Assembly (NCBI GenBank): GCA_037190805.1
Contig: JBBCJR010000013.1
Coordinates: forward strand, 1-63,513
Direction of reading: 5' to 3'
Length of the DNA: 63,513 bases
From: JBBCJR01 sp037190805
Lineage (GTDB): Bacteria; Pseudomonadota; Alphaproteobacteria; Sphingomonadales; Sphingomonadaceae
The position numbers and the translations under genes are program-made. Shown here in pieces: positions 7,331 through 15,699 of this stretch (the first letter of the stretch is position 1; each line of letters begins with the position of its first letter). The notes beneath the pieces were generated by a model that had not been told where the DNA came from, ran no database searches, and saw only the letters and a program-made list of their open reading frames with translations.

Positions 7331-8015
7331 GCGTGCCCCGCCCCGCCCCGGCGCGGCGCGACAGAGTTTCGGACAGCATTAACGCCACCAGCGACAGCAG
7401 CACCGCGATGATGGCGAGGCGGGTGACCACCGCTTCCGATCCCGGCACCTGCAAGGCGCTGTAGATGGCGATCGGCAGGGTTCGCGTTTCCCCGGGGATG
7501 TTCGAGACGAAGGTGATGGTTGCCCCGAACTCGCCGATCGAGCGGGCAAAGCCCAGCACCGCGCCGGCGACGATTCCGGGCGCCGACAGCGGTAGGGTGA
7601 CGGTGAGGAAGGTTCGCGCGCGTCCGGCTCCCAGCGTTCGCGCCGCGCCTTCCAGCCGGCGGTCGACCGCTTCGATCGATAGACGCATGGCGCGGACCAT
7701 GAGCGGCAATGCCATCACTGCCGCCGCCAATGCCGCGCCCGTCCAGCGGAACATCACGGTAATACCGAACCATTGATCCAGCCACGCCCCGATCGGCCCG
7801 GTGCGTCCGAAGGCGATCAGCAGCAGCCAGCCCGTGACGACGGGCGGAATGACCAGCGGCAGGTGGACCAGGGCGTCGACCAGCAGCTTGCCCGGAAAAT
7901 CCCGCCGTGCCAGCAGCCAGGCGAGGGCGAAGGCTGGCCCGATGGTCGCGGCGACGGCAACGCAGCTGACCTTCAGCGACAACAGGATGATCGCGATTTC
8001 GTCCGGCGTCAGCAT
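7320..8015 (-). CDS. modB: Molybdate ABC transporter permease
   Basis: The 231-residue inner-membrane protein forms the channel for molybdate. It begins MLTPDEIAIILLSLKVS and has about five hydrophobic segments. The EAA loop that contacts ModC is visible as EGAARTLGAGRARTFLTVTLP. The family runs about 225-235 residues, so this is full length. It is transcribed with modC (overlap) and probably modA, although a 166-base gap with a large hairpin separates modA and modB. Confidence 0.93.
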   Translation of the reverse strand: MLTPDEIAIILLSLKVSCVAVAATIGPAFALAWLLARRDFPGKLLVDALVHLPLVIPPVVTGWLLLIAFGRTGPIGAWLDQWFGITVMFRWTGAALAAAVMALPLMVRAMRLSIEAVDRRLEGAARTLGAGRARTFLTVTLPLSAPGIVAGAVLGFARSIGEFGATITFVSNIPGETRTLPIAIYSALQVPGSEAVVTRLAIIAVLLSLVALMLSETLSRRAGAGRGTHVL

Positions 8016-8091
8016 TGGCCGACCCTAGAGTGCTTTCGAGCCGGAAGGAATCATCCGGCGACCCGGAAATCACGGCAAACGGAGGAATCGT

Positions 8092-8130
8092 CAGGGTCGT
8101 TCCGGTTCAGCCAGAATTGGAACGACCCTG
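8092..8130. repeat. Perfect inverted repeat in the modA-modB gap
   Basis: CAGGGTCGTTCC and GGAACGACCCTG form a perfect 12-bp stem around a 15-base loop. A smaller dyad (CCGGA/TCCGG near 8041-8058) lies next to it. The block from about 8025 to 8135 looks like a small palindromic intergenic element. In the modABC mRNA it could lower modBC expression relative to modA. No second copy was seen in this window. Confidence 0.5.
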
Positions 8131-8181
8131 GAATAGGCTCGCCGGGTGGTCCCGACACCGGATGGAATGGGGCAAGGGGAT

Positions 8182-8946
8182 TCAAGGCGTCGAGAAGCCA
8201 TGGCGAGCGAAGATGCCCCGGCCTTCGGGCGACAGCAGGAAGCGGCGGAACGGCTCGGCATCCGGGCTCGTCGCGGCGGTGAGCGTGGCCACCGGATAAG
8301 TGATCGGCGGATGACTGTCGGCGGGAAAGACGCCGACCACCCGTACCGCGCGTGATGCCCTGGCGTCAGTGGCATAGACCAGGCCGAGGGGCGCCTCTCC
8401 CCGCTCGACCAGGGCGAGTGCGGCTCGAACATTCTCCGCCGCCGCGATTCGCCCTTTTACCGCGCCCCACACGTCAAGCGCGGACAGGGCAGCGCGGCCA
8501 TAGCGTCCGGCCGGCACCGCATCTGGATTCGCCATCGCCAGCCGGCCGGCGGGACCCAGCGCCGCGACGATCGGCATGCCGGGGCGAATCGCCAAGCGCA
8601 CCGGGCGCGCGGTCGGCGTCACCAGCACCAGCCGGTTGGCCAGAAAGGAAACCCTAGTGCCGGGCCGAATCAGGCGTTTCGCCGCGACGGCGTCCATCCA
8701 GGGCTCGTCGGCCGACAGGAACAGATCGGCTGGTGCACCGGCCTCGATCTGGCGGGCGAGTGCTGATGACGCGGCGAAGGAGAGGACCGGGCGCGGATGC
8801 CCCTTGCCGGCCCAGGCATCGGCGGCGGCGGTCAGGGATTCCTGCAGGCTGGCGGCGGCGAGCACAAGCGGAGGTGCCGCCCACGCGCTGGCCGGCATCA
8901 GCAGAGTCAGCACAAGGGCGAAGCGAAGGAGCAGCAGGCGAATCAT
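8182..8946 (-). CDS. modA: Molybdate-binding periplasmic protein
   Basis: The 254-residue protein has a signal peptide (about residues 1-23, ending AWA) and the type II binding-protein fold that captures molybdate or tungstate. LVLAAASLQESL at the mature N-terminus carries the Ser residues that contact the oxyanion. FAASSALARQIEAGAPADLFLSA, split by normal loops, is also typical of ModA. It is the first gene of a minus-strand unit with modB and modC. A ModE-like dyad lies 20-43 bases upstream of the start, so repression by molybdate through ModE is likely. Confidence 0.92.
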   Translation of the reverse strand: MIRLLLLRFALVLTLLMPASAWAAPPLVLAAASLQESLTAAADAWAGKGHPRPVLSFAASSALARQIEAGAPADLFLSADEPWMDAVAAKRLIRPGTRVSFLANRLVLVTPTARPVRLAIRPGMPIVAALGPAGRLAMANPDAVPAGRYGRAALSALDVWGAVKGRIAAAENVRAALALVERGEAPLGLVYATDARASRAVRVVGVFPADSHPPITYPVATLTAATSPDAEPFRRFLLSPEGRGIFARHGFSTP

Positions 8947-8965
8947 CAGGAATCCGGGCAGGCGT

Positions 8966-8989
8966 CGCTATGATCGAAGCTATACTGCG
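8966..8989 (-). promoter_or_regulatory. Candidate ModE operator upstream of modA
   Basis: The half-sites CGCTA(T) at 8966-8971 and TATACTGCG at 8981-8989 are separated by a short spacer. They resemble the known ModE pattern CGnTATA-N-TATAnCG. The site sits 20-43 bases before modA, where a repressor would block the promoter. The match is imperfect. Confidence 0.5.
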
Positions 8990-9083
8990 GTAGGCAAAGA
9001 AAGCCAGCGCCCCCGGGAGAGAACGCTGGCGAATCGGTTCGCTACTGTAAGGAACGACCGCCGGGCGGCCGTCACCATGGACG

Positions 9084-9380
9084 TCAGGCGGCTGCCTGCT
9101 CGCCGGCCTTCTTCGCGATCTCGCGCTTCAGGCGACGGGCGCGCAGGCTGAGATCGGCCTCCGAGCTCTTGGTCAGCCAGTTGTCGAGGCCGCCGACATG
9201 TTCGACCGAGCGCAGCCCGTGCGTCGACACCTTGAGGCGGACCGAACGGCCCAGCGCGTCAGAGATCAGCGTCACATGCTGCAGGTTGGGCAGGAAGGTA
9301 CGCTTGGTCTTGTTGTTGGCATGGCTCACATTGTGGCCAATCTGGCGACCCTTGCCGGTCAGCTCGCAGATGCGCGACAT
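9084..9380 (-). CDS. rpmB: 50S ribosomal protein L28
   Basis: The 98-residue protein opens MSRICELTGKGRQIGHNVSH and continues NNKTKRTFLPNLQ, the diagnostic L28 pattern including the basic rRNA-contacting loop. L28 is part of the large ribosomal subunit near the E site. The C-terminal Lys/Arg/Ala extension is usual in alphaproteobacteria. It stands alone with its own probable promoter (9423-9451). A stem of ACGACCGCC and GGCGGCCGT at 9054-9072 beyond the stop may end its transcript. Confidence 0.97.
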   Translation of the reverse strand: MSRICELTGKGRQIGHNVSHANNKTKRTFLPNLQHVTLISDALGRSVRLKVSTHGLRSVEHVGGLDNWLTKSSEADLSLRARRLKREIAKKAGEQAAA

Positions 9381-9422
9381 CGTTCTGGATCCTGAAATTT
9401 GAATTGGCTGTGAAAGTGGGAG

Positions 9423-9451
9423 CGCCTAGGCGAAGTGCGCGGTGCCGTCAA
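9423..9451 (-). promoter_or_regulatory. Probable sigma-70 promoter of rpmB
   Basis: On the minus strand TTGACG (9451-9446) is followed after exactly 17 bases by TAGGCG (9428-9423). The -35 box and spacing are good and the -10 box is weak. The leader to rpmB would be about 35 bases. Confidence 0.4.
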
Positions 9452-9490
9452 GATCATGGGCGGCCCAGACTTGCCATGGAGTGCCCGGAA

Positions 9491-9775
9491 ATGCCCAATT
9501 TCGCTATCCTCTGCTTCGACAAGCCCGGTGCCGGCGCCCTGCGCGCCGCGACCCGGCCCAGCCATCTGGAGTATCTGGAGAGAATCACCGACACCGTGGT
9601 GGTCTGTGGACCGATGATCGATTCGGACGGTGGACCGGTCGGATCGATCATCCTCGCCGCCTTTCCCGACCGCGCCGCCGCCGAAGCGTTCGCCGAGGGC
9701 GACCCCTATGCCGAGGCCGGCCTGTTCGAGAAGGTCGTGGTGAACGAATGGCGGCAGGTCCTGCCCGCCGCGTAG
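9491..9775 (+). CDS. YCII-related domain protein
   Basis: The 94-residue protein is a YciI-like dimeric alpha-beta barrel. The family pattern is visible as the opening strand FAILCFDKPG, the H in RPSHLEYL, then GPMIDSDGGPVGSIILAA and the DPYAEAGLF region. The conserved His-Asp pair suggests a small enzyme, but no reaction is firmly assigned to the family. The start at 9491 gives the usual length (about 95); a longer reading from 9404 adds an Arg-rich segment not seen in the family. No clear operon partner. Confidence 0.85.
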   Translation: MPNFAILCFDKPGAGALRAATRPSHLEYLERITDTVVVCGPMIDSDGGPVGSIILAAFPDRAAAEAFAEGDPYAEAGLFEKVVVNEWRQVLPAA

Positions 9776-9783
9776 CCGTCTTT

Positions 9784-9864
9784 GCGGCACCGGCCCGCGC
9801 CTCCATCCGATCACACCGGGGATTCTACCCTGTGGGGCGCCCGGTGGAGGCGTGCCGGCACCAC
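9784..9864. repeat. Palindromic intergenic repeat, copy A
   Basis: The left arm begins GCGGCACCGGCCCGCGCC and the right arm, TGGAGGCGTGCCGGCACCAC (9845-9864), is its imperfect reverse complement. It fills the gap between two convergent genes and shares its arm sequence with the repeats at 27069 and 44134. Besides being a repeat it may act as a two-way terminator. Confidence 0.6.
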
Positions 9865-9878
9865 ATACCCGACTTTCC

Positions 9879-11696
9879 CTATATTCCCGCCAGCGCCGCA
9901 TCGACTTCGGCCATCGCTTCGGCTTCCGCCTGTTCGCGATCGGCCTGCTGGCGCGCCCACATCGCGGCGTAGAGGCCACCCTGGACGATCAGCGCCCGGT
10001 GGGTGCCGCGTTCGACGATATGACCGGCCTCCATCACCAGAATCTCGTCGGCATCGACGATCGTCGACAGCCGGTGGGCGACGACGATGGTGGTGCGCGC
10101 GCGTGCCACTTCACCCAGCGCGGCCTGGATGTCGGCCTCGGTCCGGCTGTCGAGGGCCGAGGTCGCCTCGTCCAGAATCAGGATCGGCGGGTTCTTGATG
10201 AGGGTCCGGGCGATGGCGACGCGCTGCTTCTCGCCGCCCGACAGCTTCAGTCCACGTTCGCCGACCGGGGTGTCATAGCCCAGCGGCAGGGCGGCGATGA
10301 AGTCGTGGATGGCGGCGCGGCGGGCGGCGTCCTCGATCTCCGCCTGGGTCGCGCCGGCCCGGCCATAGCCGATATTGTAGCCGATGCTGTCGTTGAACAG
10401 CACCGTGTCTTGCGGAACGATGCCGATCGCCTGCCTGAGGCTGTCCTGCGTCACGTCGCGCAGATCCTGCCCGTCGATGGTGATGCGGCCCCCGCCGACG
10501 TCGTAGAAGCGATAGAGGAGGCGCGACAATGTCGACTTGCCGGCGCCGGAATGGCCGACGACCGCGACCTTGGCGCCCTGTGGCACGATGAAATCGACAT
10601 CATGCAGGATCTGGCGGTCGGGATCGTAGCCGAAATCGACATGCTCGAAGCGGATCGCGCCGCCGGTTACCATCAACGGTCGGGCATCGGGCGCGTCCCG
10701 GATTTCGGCGGGTGTATCGATGAGCCCGAACATCTGCTCCATGTCGACGAAGCCCTGGCGAATCTCGCGATAGACCATGCCGAGGAAATCGAGCGGCCGG
10801 AACAGCTGAAGCAGCAGGGTGTTGACCAGCACCACGTCGCCGACGCTGAGGCGTCCCGCGCTCCAGCCATGGACGGTATAGGCCATGGCGGCCGCCATCA
10901 TCAGGTTGGTGATCACCGCCTGACCGATGTTGAGCCAGGCGAGCGAGGTTTCGACCTTTACCGTGGCATCGGTCATGCGCGCGACGCTGTCGGCATAGCG
11001 GCGGGTCTCGGTGGCCTCGGCGCCGAAATATTTCACCGTCTCGTAGTTCAGCAGCGAATCGAGCGCGCGCTGGCTGGCCTGGTTGTCATGCTCGACCCAT
11101 TGGCGGCGGATTTCGGTCCGCCATTCGGTCATCTGGCGGGTGAACCAGATATAGGCCGCGACCGCGACCAGCGTCGCTCCGACCATCGCCGGTCCCAGCT
11201 TGATCCAGAAGATCGCGCAGACGGCCGCCAGCTCGATGATCGTCGGAACGATGTTGAACAGAAGGAAATAGAGCATCGTGTCGATGCTCTTCGTCCCGCG
11301 CTCGACGACGCGGGCGAGCGACCCCGTGCGGCGCTCGAGATGGAAACGCAGGCCCAGATTATGGAGGTGGCGAAACATATCGATCGCCAGCGCCTGGGCG
11401 GCGTTCTGGCCCACCCGCTCGAAGATCGCGTTCCTGAGATTATCGAAAAGGACCCCGCCGAATCGCGCGCCGGCATAGGCGATCACCAAGCCGACGATGA
11501 CCAGCATCGCCTCGGCGACCCGGCCAGCCATGCCGTCGATGATGCCCTTGTAGGCAAAGGGCATCAGCAGAGTCGCCGCCTTTGACGCGATAACGAGACC
11601 GACGCATAGTATGATACGCATACGAATTGCGGGTGCGTCGACGGGCCATAGATAGGCAGCGAAACGGCGAAGGAGGGCAGTGGGCTGCATCGACAT
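9879..11696 (-). CDS. atm1: Atm1-type ABC exporter (fused permease and ATPase)
   Basis: This 605-residue half-transporter has a six-helix membrane domain (about residues 25-320) and a C-terminal ATPase (about 350-590). Walker A is GHSGAGKST, the signature KLSGGEKQRVAIARTL and Walker B ILILDEATSALD. The length and opening (LWP...IRMRIILCVGLVIASKAATLL...PFAYKGIID) match the Atm1/ABCB7 family. That family exports glutathione-derived compounds for cytosolic Fe-S work and metal detoxification; the Novosphingobium protein is its bacterial model. It works as a homodimer in the inner membrane. The gene is alone on its strand. A glutathione-linked substrate is expected by family. Confidence 0.9.
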   Translation of the reverse strand: MSMQPTALLRRFAAYLWPVDAPAIRMRIILCVGLVIASKAATLLMPFAYKGIIDGMAGRVAEAMLVIVGLVIAYAGARFGGVLFDNLRNAIFERVGQNAAQALAIDMFRHLHNLGLRFHLERRTGSLARVVERGTKSIDTMLYFLLFNIVPTIIELAAVCAIFWIKLGPAMVGATLVAVAAYIWFTRQMTEWRTEIRRQWVEHDNQASQRALDSLLNYETVKYFGAEATETRRYADSVARMTDATVKVETSLAWLNIGQAVITNLMMAAAMAYTVHGWSAGRLSVGDVVLVNTLLLQLFRPLDFLGMVYREIRQGFVDMEQMFGLIDTPAEIRDAPDARPLMVTGGAIRFEHVDFGYDPDRQILHDVDFIVPQGAKVAVVGHSGAGKSTLSRLLYRFYDVGGGRITIDGQDLRDVTQDSLRQAIGIVPQDTVLFNDSIGYNIGYGRAGATQAEIEDAARRAAIHDFIAALPLGYDTPVGERGLKLSGGEKQRVAIARTLIKNPPILILDEATSALDSRTEADIQAALGEVARARTTIVVAHRLSTIVDADEILVMEAGHIVERGTHRALIVQGGLYAAMWARQQADREQAEAEAMAEVDAALAGI

Positions 11697-11913
11697 CTAG
11701 ATAGGCAGCCGGACGCGGGACGCAATCTTCGCTCCCGGCATAGGCAATTTCCCTGTCCCGCTATTCCCTATCGGGGCGATATCGCGCAATGTGTCGGTGC
11801 ACCGCATCGGCGCCGCCGAGGCGTGGCGCAGCGCGATGGCCAGCTCTGGCCATTGGTCTTCCTCACGGTCGGATACGCCGGAATCGGCGGCTTCCGACCA
11901 CGGTGTCGCGATG

Positions 11914-11942
11914 TTGCCCGCCTCTTCCTCGGTTGCTATGAC
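11914..11942 (+). promoter_or_regulatory. Candidate promoter of the lig operon
   Basis: TTGCCC (11914-11919) and TATGAC (11937-11942) are separated by 17 bases, leaving a 29-base leader to ligK. The 275-base divergent gap also holds ATGGCCAG/CTGGCCAT and TCGGA/TCCGA dyads, possible binding sites for a regulator. No regulator gene is adjacent. Confidence 0.4.
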
Positions 11943-11971
11943 GCATATCATATTAGTTGGAGATCAAACCA

Positions 11972-12661
11972 ATGGGGATCGTCGTTCGCAACACCAGGCG
12001 CACCGATCTGGCTATCGTCGACGGGCTGGCGAAGCTGGGCGTCGCAACAGTGCATGAGGCGCAGGGACGAAAGGGACTGCTGGCCCCCTATATGCGGCCC
12101 ATCTATCGTCCGGCGGCGATCGCCGGCAACGCGCTGACCTGCGAGGTCGCGCCCGGCGACAATTGGATGATCCATGTCGCGGTCGAGCAGGCGAAGCCCG
12201 GCGATGTGCTGGTGGTCTCACCGACCAGCCCGTGCGAGGACGGCTATTTCGGCGACCTGCTGGCTACCAGCCTGATGGCCCATGGCGTGCGCGGCCTGAT
12301 CATGGATGCCGGGGTGCGCGACGTCGCGGTCCTGACCGAGATGGGCTTTCCGGTATGGTCGAAGGCGATCTTCGCGCAAGGGACCGTCAAGGAGACGGTC
12401 GGCAACGTCCAGACCCCGGTGGTGTGCGCTGGTGCCTATGTCCGCCCCGGCGACGTCATCGTCGCCGATGACGACGGCGTCTGCGTCGTCCGCTACGAGG
12501 AAGCCGAGGCCGTGCTGAGGAAGGCTGAGGAGCGCGAGGCTAACGAGGGGAGCAAGCGCGACCGATTGGCGGCGGGCGAGCTGGGCCTCGACATCTACAA
12601 GATGCGCGAGCGGCTGGCGGAAAAGGGCTTGCGCTACATCGACGCGGTCGACGGCCAGTGA
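11972..12661 (+). CDS. ligK: 4-carboxy-4-hydroxy-2-oxoadipate aldolase / oxaloacetate decarboxylase
   Basis: The 229-residue enzyme splits 4-carboxy-4-hydroxy-2-oxoadipate into pyruvate and oxaloacetate, the last step of protocatechuate 4,5-cleavage. It can also decarboxylate oxaloacetate. It belongs to the RraA/class II pyruvate aldolase fold. GDLLATSLMAHGVRGLIMDAGVRD holds the loop with the pyruvate-binding Arg and metal-binding Asp. A TTGGAG ribosome site nine bases upstream supports the ATG at 11972 over a TTG at 11957. It opens a nine-gene operon and overlaps ligU by four bases. Length equals the Sphingobium SYK-6 enzyme. Confidence 0.93.
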   Translation: MGIVVRNTRRTDLAIVDGLAKLGVATVHEAQGRKGLLAPYMRPIYRPAAIAGNALTCEVAPGDNWMIHVAVEQAKPGDVLVVSPTSPCEDGYFGDLLATSLMAHGVRGLIMDAGVRDVAVLTEMGFPVWSKAIFAQGTVKETVGNVQTPVVCAGAYVRPGDVIVADDDGVCVVRYEEAEAVLRKAEEREANEGSKRDRLAAGELGLDIYKMRERLAEKGLRYIDAVDGQ

Positions 12662-13746
12662 CCGATCAGGTCGCCATCCGGGCGAGCGTGCTGCGCGGCG
12701 GGACGTCCAAGGGATTGTATTTCCTGAAGGGCGACCTGCCCGCCGATGTCGCCGCCCGCGACCGGGTGCTGCTGGCCGCCATGGGGTCGCCCGACCCGCG
12801 CGAAATTGACGGCATGGGTGGTGCGCATCCGCTGACCTCGAAGGTGGCGGTGGTCTCGCGCTCGGCCCGCGACGATGCCGACGTAGACTATCTGTTCCTG
12901 CAGGTTTGGCCCGATCGGGCGGAAGTGTCGGACAGCCAGAATTGCGGCAACATCCTGGCCGGCGTTGGCCCCTTCGCGATCGAGGCCGGACTGGTCGCGC
13001 CGGCGGGCGAAACGACGCCGGTGCGGATCTGGATGGAAAATACCGACAGCCTCGCCGTCGCCCATGTCCGGACGCCGGGTGGCCGGGTACGCTATGATGG
13101 CGACGCGCGGATCGACGGCGTGCCGGGCAGCCATGCCCCCGTGCCGATCGATTTTCTCGACGTCGCCGGCTCGTCCTGCGGGGCGCTGCTGCCGACTGGA
13201 AATGCGGTCGATGTGGTCGAAGGCGTGCGCGTCACCTGCATCGACAACGGCATGCCGGTGGTGTGTCTGAAGGCCGAGGATGTCGGCGCGACCGGCTATG
13301 AGACGCCTGCCGAACTGGAGGCAAAGGCTGATGTCCGCGCCAGGGTGGAAGCGATCCGCCGCGCTGTCGGACCGCTGATGAACCTTGGTGATGTCGACAG
13401 CAAGACGGTGCCGAAGATGAGCCTGCTTGCCCCCGCCCGGGACGGCGGGGCGGTCTCGACCCGGACCTTCATCCCGATTCGGGTCCATGATTCGATTGGT
13501 GTGTTCGGCGCGGTTTCGGTGGCGACGGCGTGCCTGGTGCCCGGGTCGGTCGCAGCGGAGGTGGCTTACGTCGCCGACCCGTCCGAACTGATCGTCGAGC
13601 ATCCGACCGGCTTTTTCACCGTGTCGATGGATGTCGAGGTGACGGACGGGACGGTCGCGGTGAAGCGCGCGGCGCTGCTGAGGACGGCACGCCTGCTGAT
13701 GCGCGGTGAGGTACTGGTGCCCGGCGTGGCGTGGAACGGCGAATGA
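12658..13746 (+). CDS. ligU: 4-oxalomesaconate tautomerase
   Basis: The 362-residue protein belongs to the PrpF/diaminopimelate-epimerase fold. It interconverts keto and enol or double-bond isomers of 4-oxalomesaconate so that LigJ can hydrate it. RASVLRGGTSKGLYFL near the N-terminus is the family signature. DSQNCGNILAGVGPFAIEAGL carries the first active-site Cys region and GSSCGALLPTGN a second. The GTG start overlaps the ligK stop (GTGA), and the next gene overlaps by four bases. The context in a full lig operon makes the assignment firm against general PrpF proteins. Confidence 0.9.
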   Translation: MTDQVAIRASVLRGGTSKGLYFLKGDLPADVAARDRVLLAAMGSPDPREIDGMGGAHPLTSKVAVVSRSARDDADVDYLFLQVWPDRAEVSDSQNCGNILAGVGPFAIEAGLVAPAGETTPVRIWMENTDSLAVAHVRTPGGRVRYDGDARIDGVPGSHAPVPIDFLDVAGSSCGALLPTGNAVDVVEGVRVTCIDNGMPVVCLKAEDVGATGYETPAELEAKADVRARVEAIRRAVGPLMNLGDVDSKTVPKMSLLAPARDGGAVSTRTFIPIRVHDSIGVFGAVSVATACLVPGSVAAEVAYVADPSELIVEHPTGFFTVSMDVEVTDGTVAVKRAALLRTARLLMRGEVLVPGVAWNGE

Positions 13747-14624
13747 AGGTCGCGCTCATCGGCCTGGGCGAGGTCGGCCGCATCCTTGCCGAGGATCTGG
13801 CCGGCAAGGCGGCGCTAGCCGCCTGGGACGTCGATCTGGCGCGCGCCGACAGCATCGCCAGCGCCAATGCCCGTGCCCTTGGCCTCGCGCCCGCCGCCTC
13901 GGCGGCAGCGGCGGTGGCCGATGCCGATGTGGTGATAAGCGCGGTGACGGCCGAGCATGATGTCGCCGCTGCGACGGAGGCCGCGACCGGTATCCGTGCC
14001 GGGGCGTTCTACCTCGATCTCAACAGCGCTTCGCCCGGCTCGAAGCAGTCGAGCGCTGCCGCCATAGACGGCGCGGGCGGCCGCTATGTCGAGGGCGCGG
14101 TGATGGCGCCGGTGCCGCCGAAGCGCATCGCCTGCCCCATTCTGCTGGGCGGCCGTCATGCCCAGGCGTTCGTGCCGGTGGCGCAGGCGTTGGGTTTTTC
14201 GGGAGCGCGCTTCTATGACGCGGCTCTCGGCAAGGCGTCGGCGACCAAGATGTGCCGGTCGGTGATGATCAAGGGCGTCGAGACGCTGCTCACCGAATCG
14301 ATGCTGACCGCGCGCGCCTGGGGGATCGAGCAGGAGGTGCTGGCGTCGCTCAACGACCTGCTGCCGGTCGGCGACTGGGACGCGGTCGCCCGCTACATGA
14401 TCTCGCGCTCGCTGGAACATGGCCGCCGCCGCGCCGAGGAGATGCGCGAAGTCGCCCGCACGGTGGAGGAGGCCGGCGTGCCGTCGCTGATGTCGGCCGC
14501 CTGCGCGCGGCGGCAGGATATGACCGCCGACCTTGCTCTTGGCGAGGGCGCGGACCTGGGCCAAACGCTCGACGCGATGCGTGCGCGGATGTCGGCTTCC
14601 GGCATCCGCGGCGTAAGGGATTGA
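13743..14624 (+). CDS. NAD(P)-dependent oxidoreductase with DUF1932, role in lig operon unassigned
   Basis: The 293-residue protein has an N-terminal Rossmann domain (MKVALIGLGEVGRILAEDL, a GxGxxG dinucleotide site). Its C-terminal helical domain is of the DUF1932 type (about residues 190-260), as in relatives of 6-phosphogluconate and beta-hydroxyacid dehydrogenases. K near SATKMCRSVMIKGVETL is in the position of the family catalytic lysine. It is translationally coupled to ligU (ATGA overlap) and followed by ligJ. The canonical pathway has no step for it. It might reduce a dead-end keto acid or a related aromatic ring-cleavage product. That is inference only. Confidence 0.82.
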   Translation: MKVALIGLGEVGRILAEDLAGKAALAAWDVDLARADSIASANARALGLAPAASAAAAVADADVVISAVTAEHDVAAATEAATGIRAGAFYLDLNSASPGSKQSSAAAIDGAGGRYVEGAVMAPVPPKRIACPILLGGRHAQAFVPVAQALGFSGARFYDAALGKASATKMCRSVMIKGVETLLTESMLTARAWGIEQEVLASLNDLLPVGDWDAVARYMISRSLEHGRRRAEEMREVARTVEEAGVPSLMSAACARRQDMTADLALGEGADLGQTLDAMRARMSASGIRGVRD

Positions 14625-14671
14625 TGGAGATTGCGGTCGCCGGTCGGCCGCCACGTTGAGGAGAATGGGAC

Positions 14672-15694
14672 TTGTCGATGATCATCGATTGTCACGGCCA
14701 CTACACCACCGCGCCGGCGGCTCATAATGACTGGCGTGACGCGCAGAAGGCGGCGTTCAAGGACGGCAGCGCCGCACCCGCCTATCCCAGAATATCCGAC
14801 GACGAGATTCGCGAGACGATCGAGCAGAATCAGCTGCGCCTGATCCGCGAGCGTGGTGCCGACATGACGATCTTTTCCCCGCGCGCGTCCGCCATGGCCC
14901 ATCATGTCGGCGATGCCGGGGTCAGCCAGGCCTGGTCGGCGGTCAACAACGACCTTATCGCCCGCGTTGTCGAGCTGTTCCCGGACGTCTTCGTCGGCGT
15001 GTGCATGCTGCCGCAGTCGCCGAACACCGATCTCAAGACGTCGATCGCCGAGCTGGAGCGGTGCGTCGACATGGGGTTCATCGGCTGCAACCTGAACCCG
15101 GACCCCGGCGGCGGCCATTTCGAAAGCCCGCCGCTGACCGACCGCTACTGGTATCCCATCTACGAGAAGATGGTCGAGCTGAACGTGCCGGCGATGATCC
15201 ACGTCTCGGGTTCGTGCAATCCGGGCCTGCACGCGACGGGCGCCTTCTACATCGCGGCCGACACCATCGCCTTCATGCAGCTGATCGAGGGTGATCTGTT
15301 CAAGGACTTCCCGACCCTGCGCTTCATCATCCCGCATGGCGGCGGCGCGGTGCCCTATCACTGGGGCCGCTATCGGGGCCTCGCCGACATGCTGAAGAAG
15401 CCGGCGCTTGACGGGCATGTGATGAAGAACGTGTTCTTCGACACCTGCGTTTATCACCAGCCGGGCGTCGACCTGCTGGCGGAAGTGATCAACGCCGACA
15501 ACATCCTGTTCGGATCGGAAATGGTCGGCGCGGTCAGGGGTATCGATCCCGAGACGGGTCATTATTTCGACGACACCAAGCGCTATGTCGACGCGCTCGA
15601 CATTTCCGAGACCGACCGGACCAAGATCTTTTCCGGCAACGCCCGCCGGGTGTTCCCGCGCCTCGACGCGCTGCTGAAAACGCGGGGGCTGTAA
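14672..15694 (+). CDS. ligJ: 4-oxalomesaconate hydratase
   Basis: The 340-residue enzyme adds water to 4-oxalomesaconate to give 4-carboxy-4-hydroxy-2-oxoadipate. It is a zinc-dependent amidohydrolase-fold protein. DCHGHYTT at the N-terminus gives the HxH-type metal ligands, with further His in PAMIHVSGSCN and IIPHGGGAVPYHWGRY. A GAGGAG ribosome site ends eight bases before a TTG at 14672 and 14 before an ATG at 14678. The spacing favours TTG; the alternative is two residues shorter. It lies between the DUF1932 gene and ligI in the lig operon. Confidence 0.93.
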   Translation: MSMIIDCHGHYTTAPAAHNDWRDAQKAAFKDGSAAPAYPRISDDEIRETIEQNQLRLIRERGADMTIFSPRASAMAHHVGDAGVSQAWSAVNNDLIARVVELFPDVFVGVCMLPQSPNTDLKTSIAELERCVDMGFIGCNLNPDPGGGHFESPPLTDRYWYPIYEKMVELNVPAMIHVSGSCNPGLHATGAFYIAADTIAFMQLIEGDLFKDFPTLRFIIPHGGGAVPYHWGRYRGLADMLKKPALDGHVMKNVFFDTCVYHQPGVDLLAEVINADNILFGSEMVGAVRGIDPETGHYFDDTKRYVDALDISETDRTKIFSGNARRVFPRLDALLKTRGL

Positions 15695-15699
15695 AGGCG

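Noticed and set aside
9852..11585. 577-codon plus-strand reading frame
   Set aside because: It is antisense to the Atm1-type transporter, lacks any family pattern and reflects high GC third positions.
11602..11622. ATGATACGCAT in the transporter gene resembling ATGACGCATATCAT before ligK
   Set aside because: The similarity is short and partly within codons; not enough to call a shared operator.
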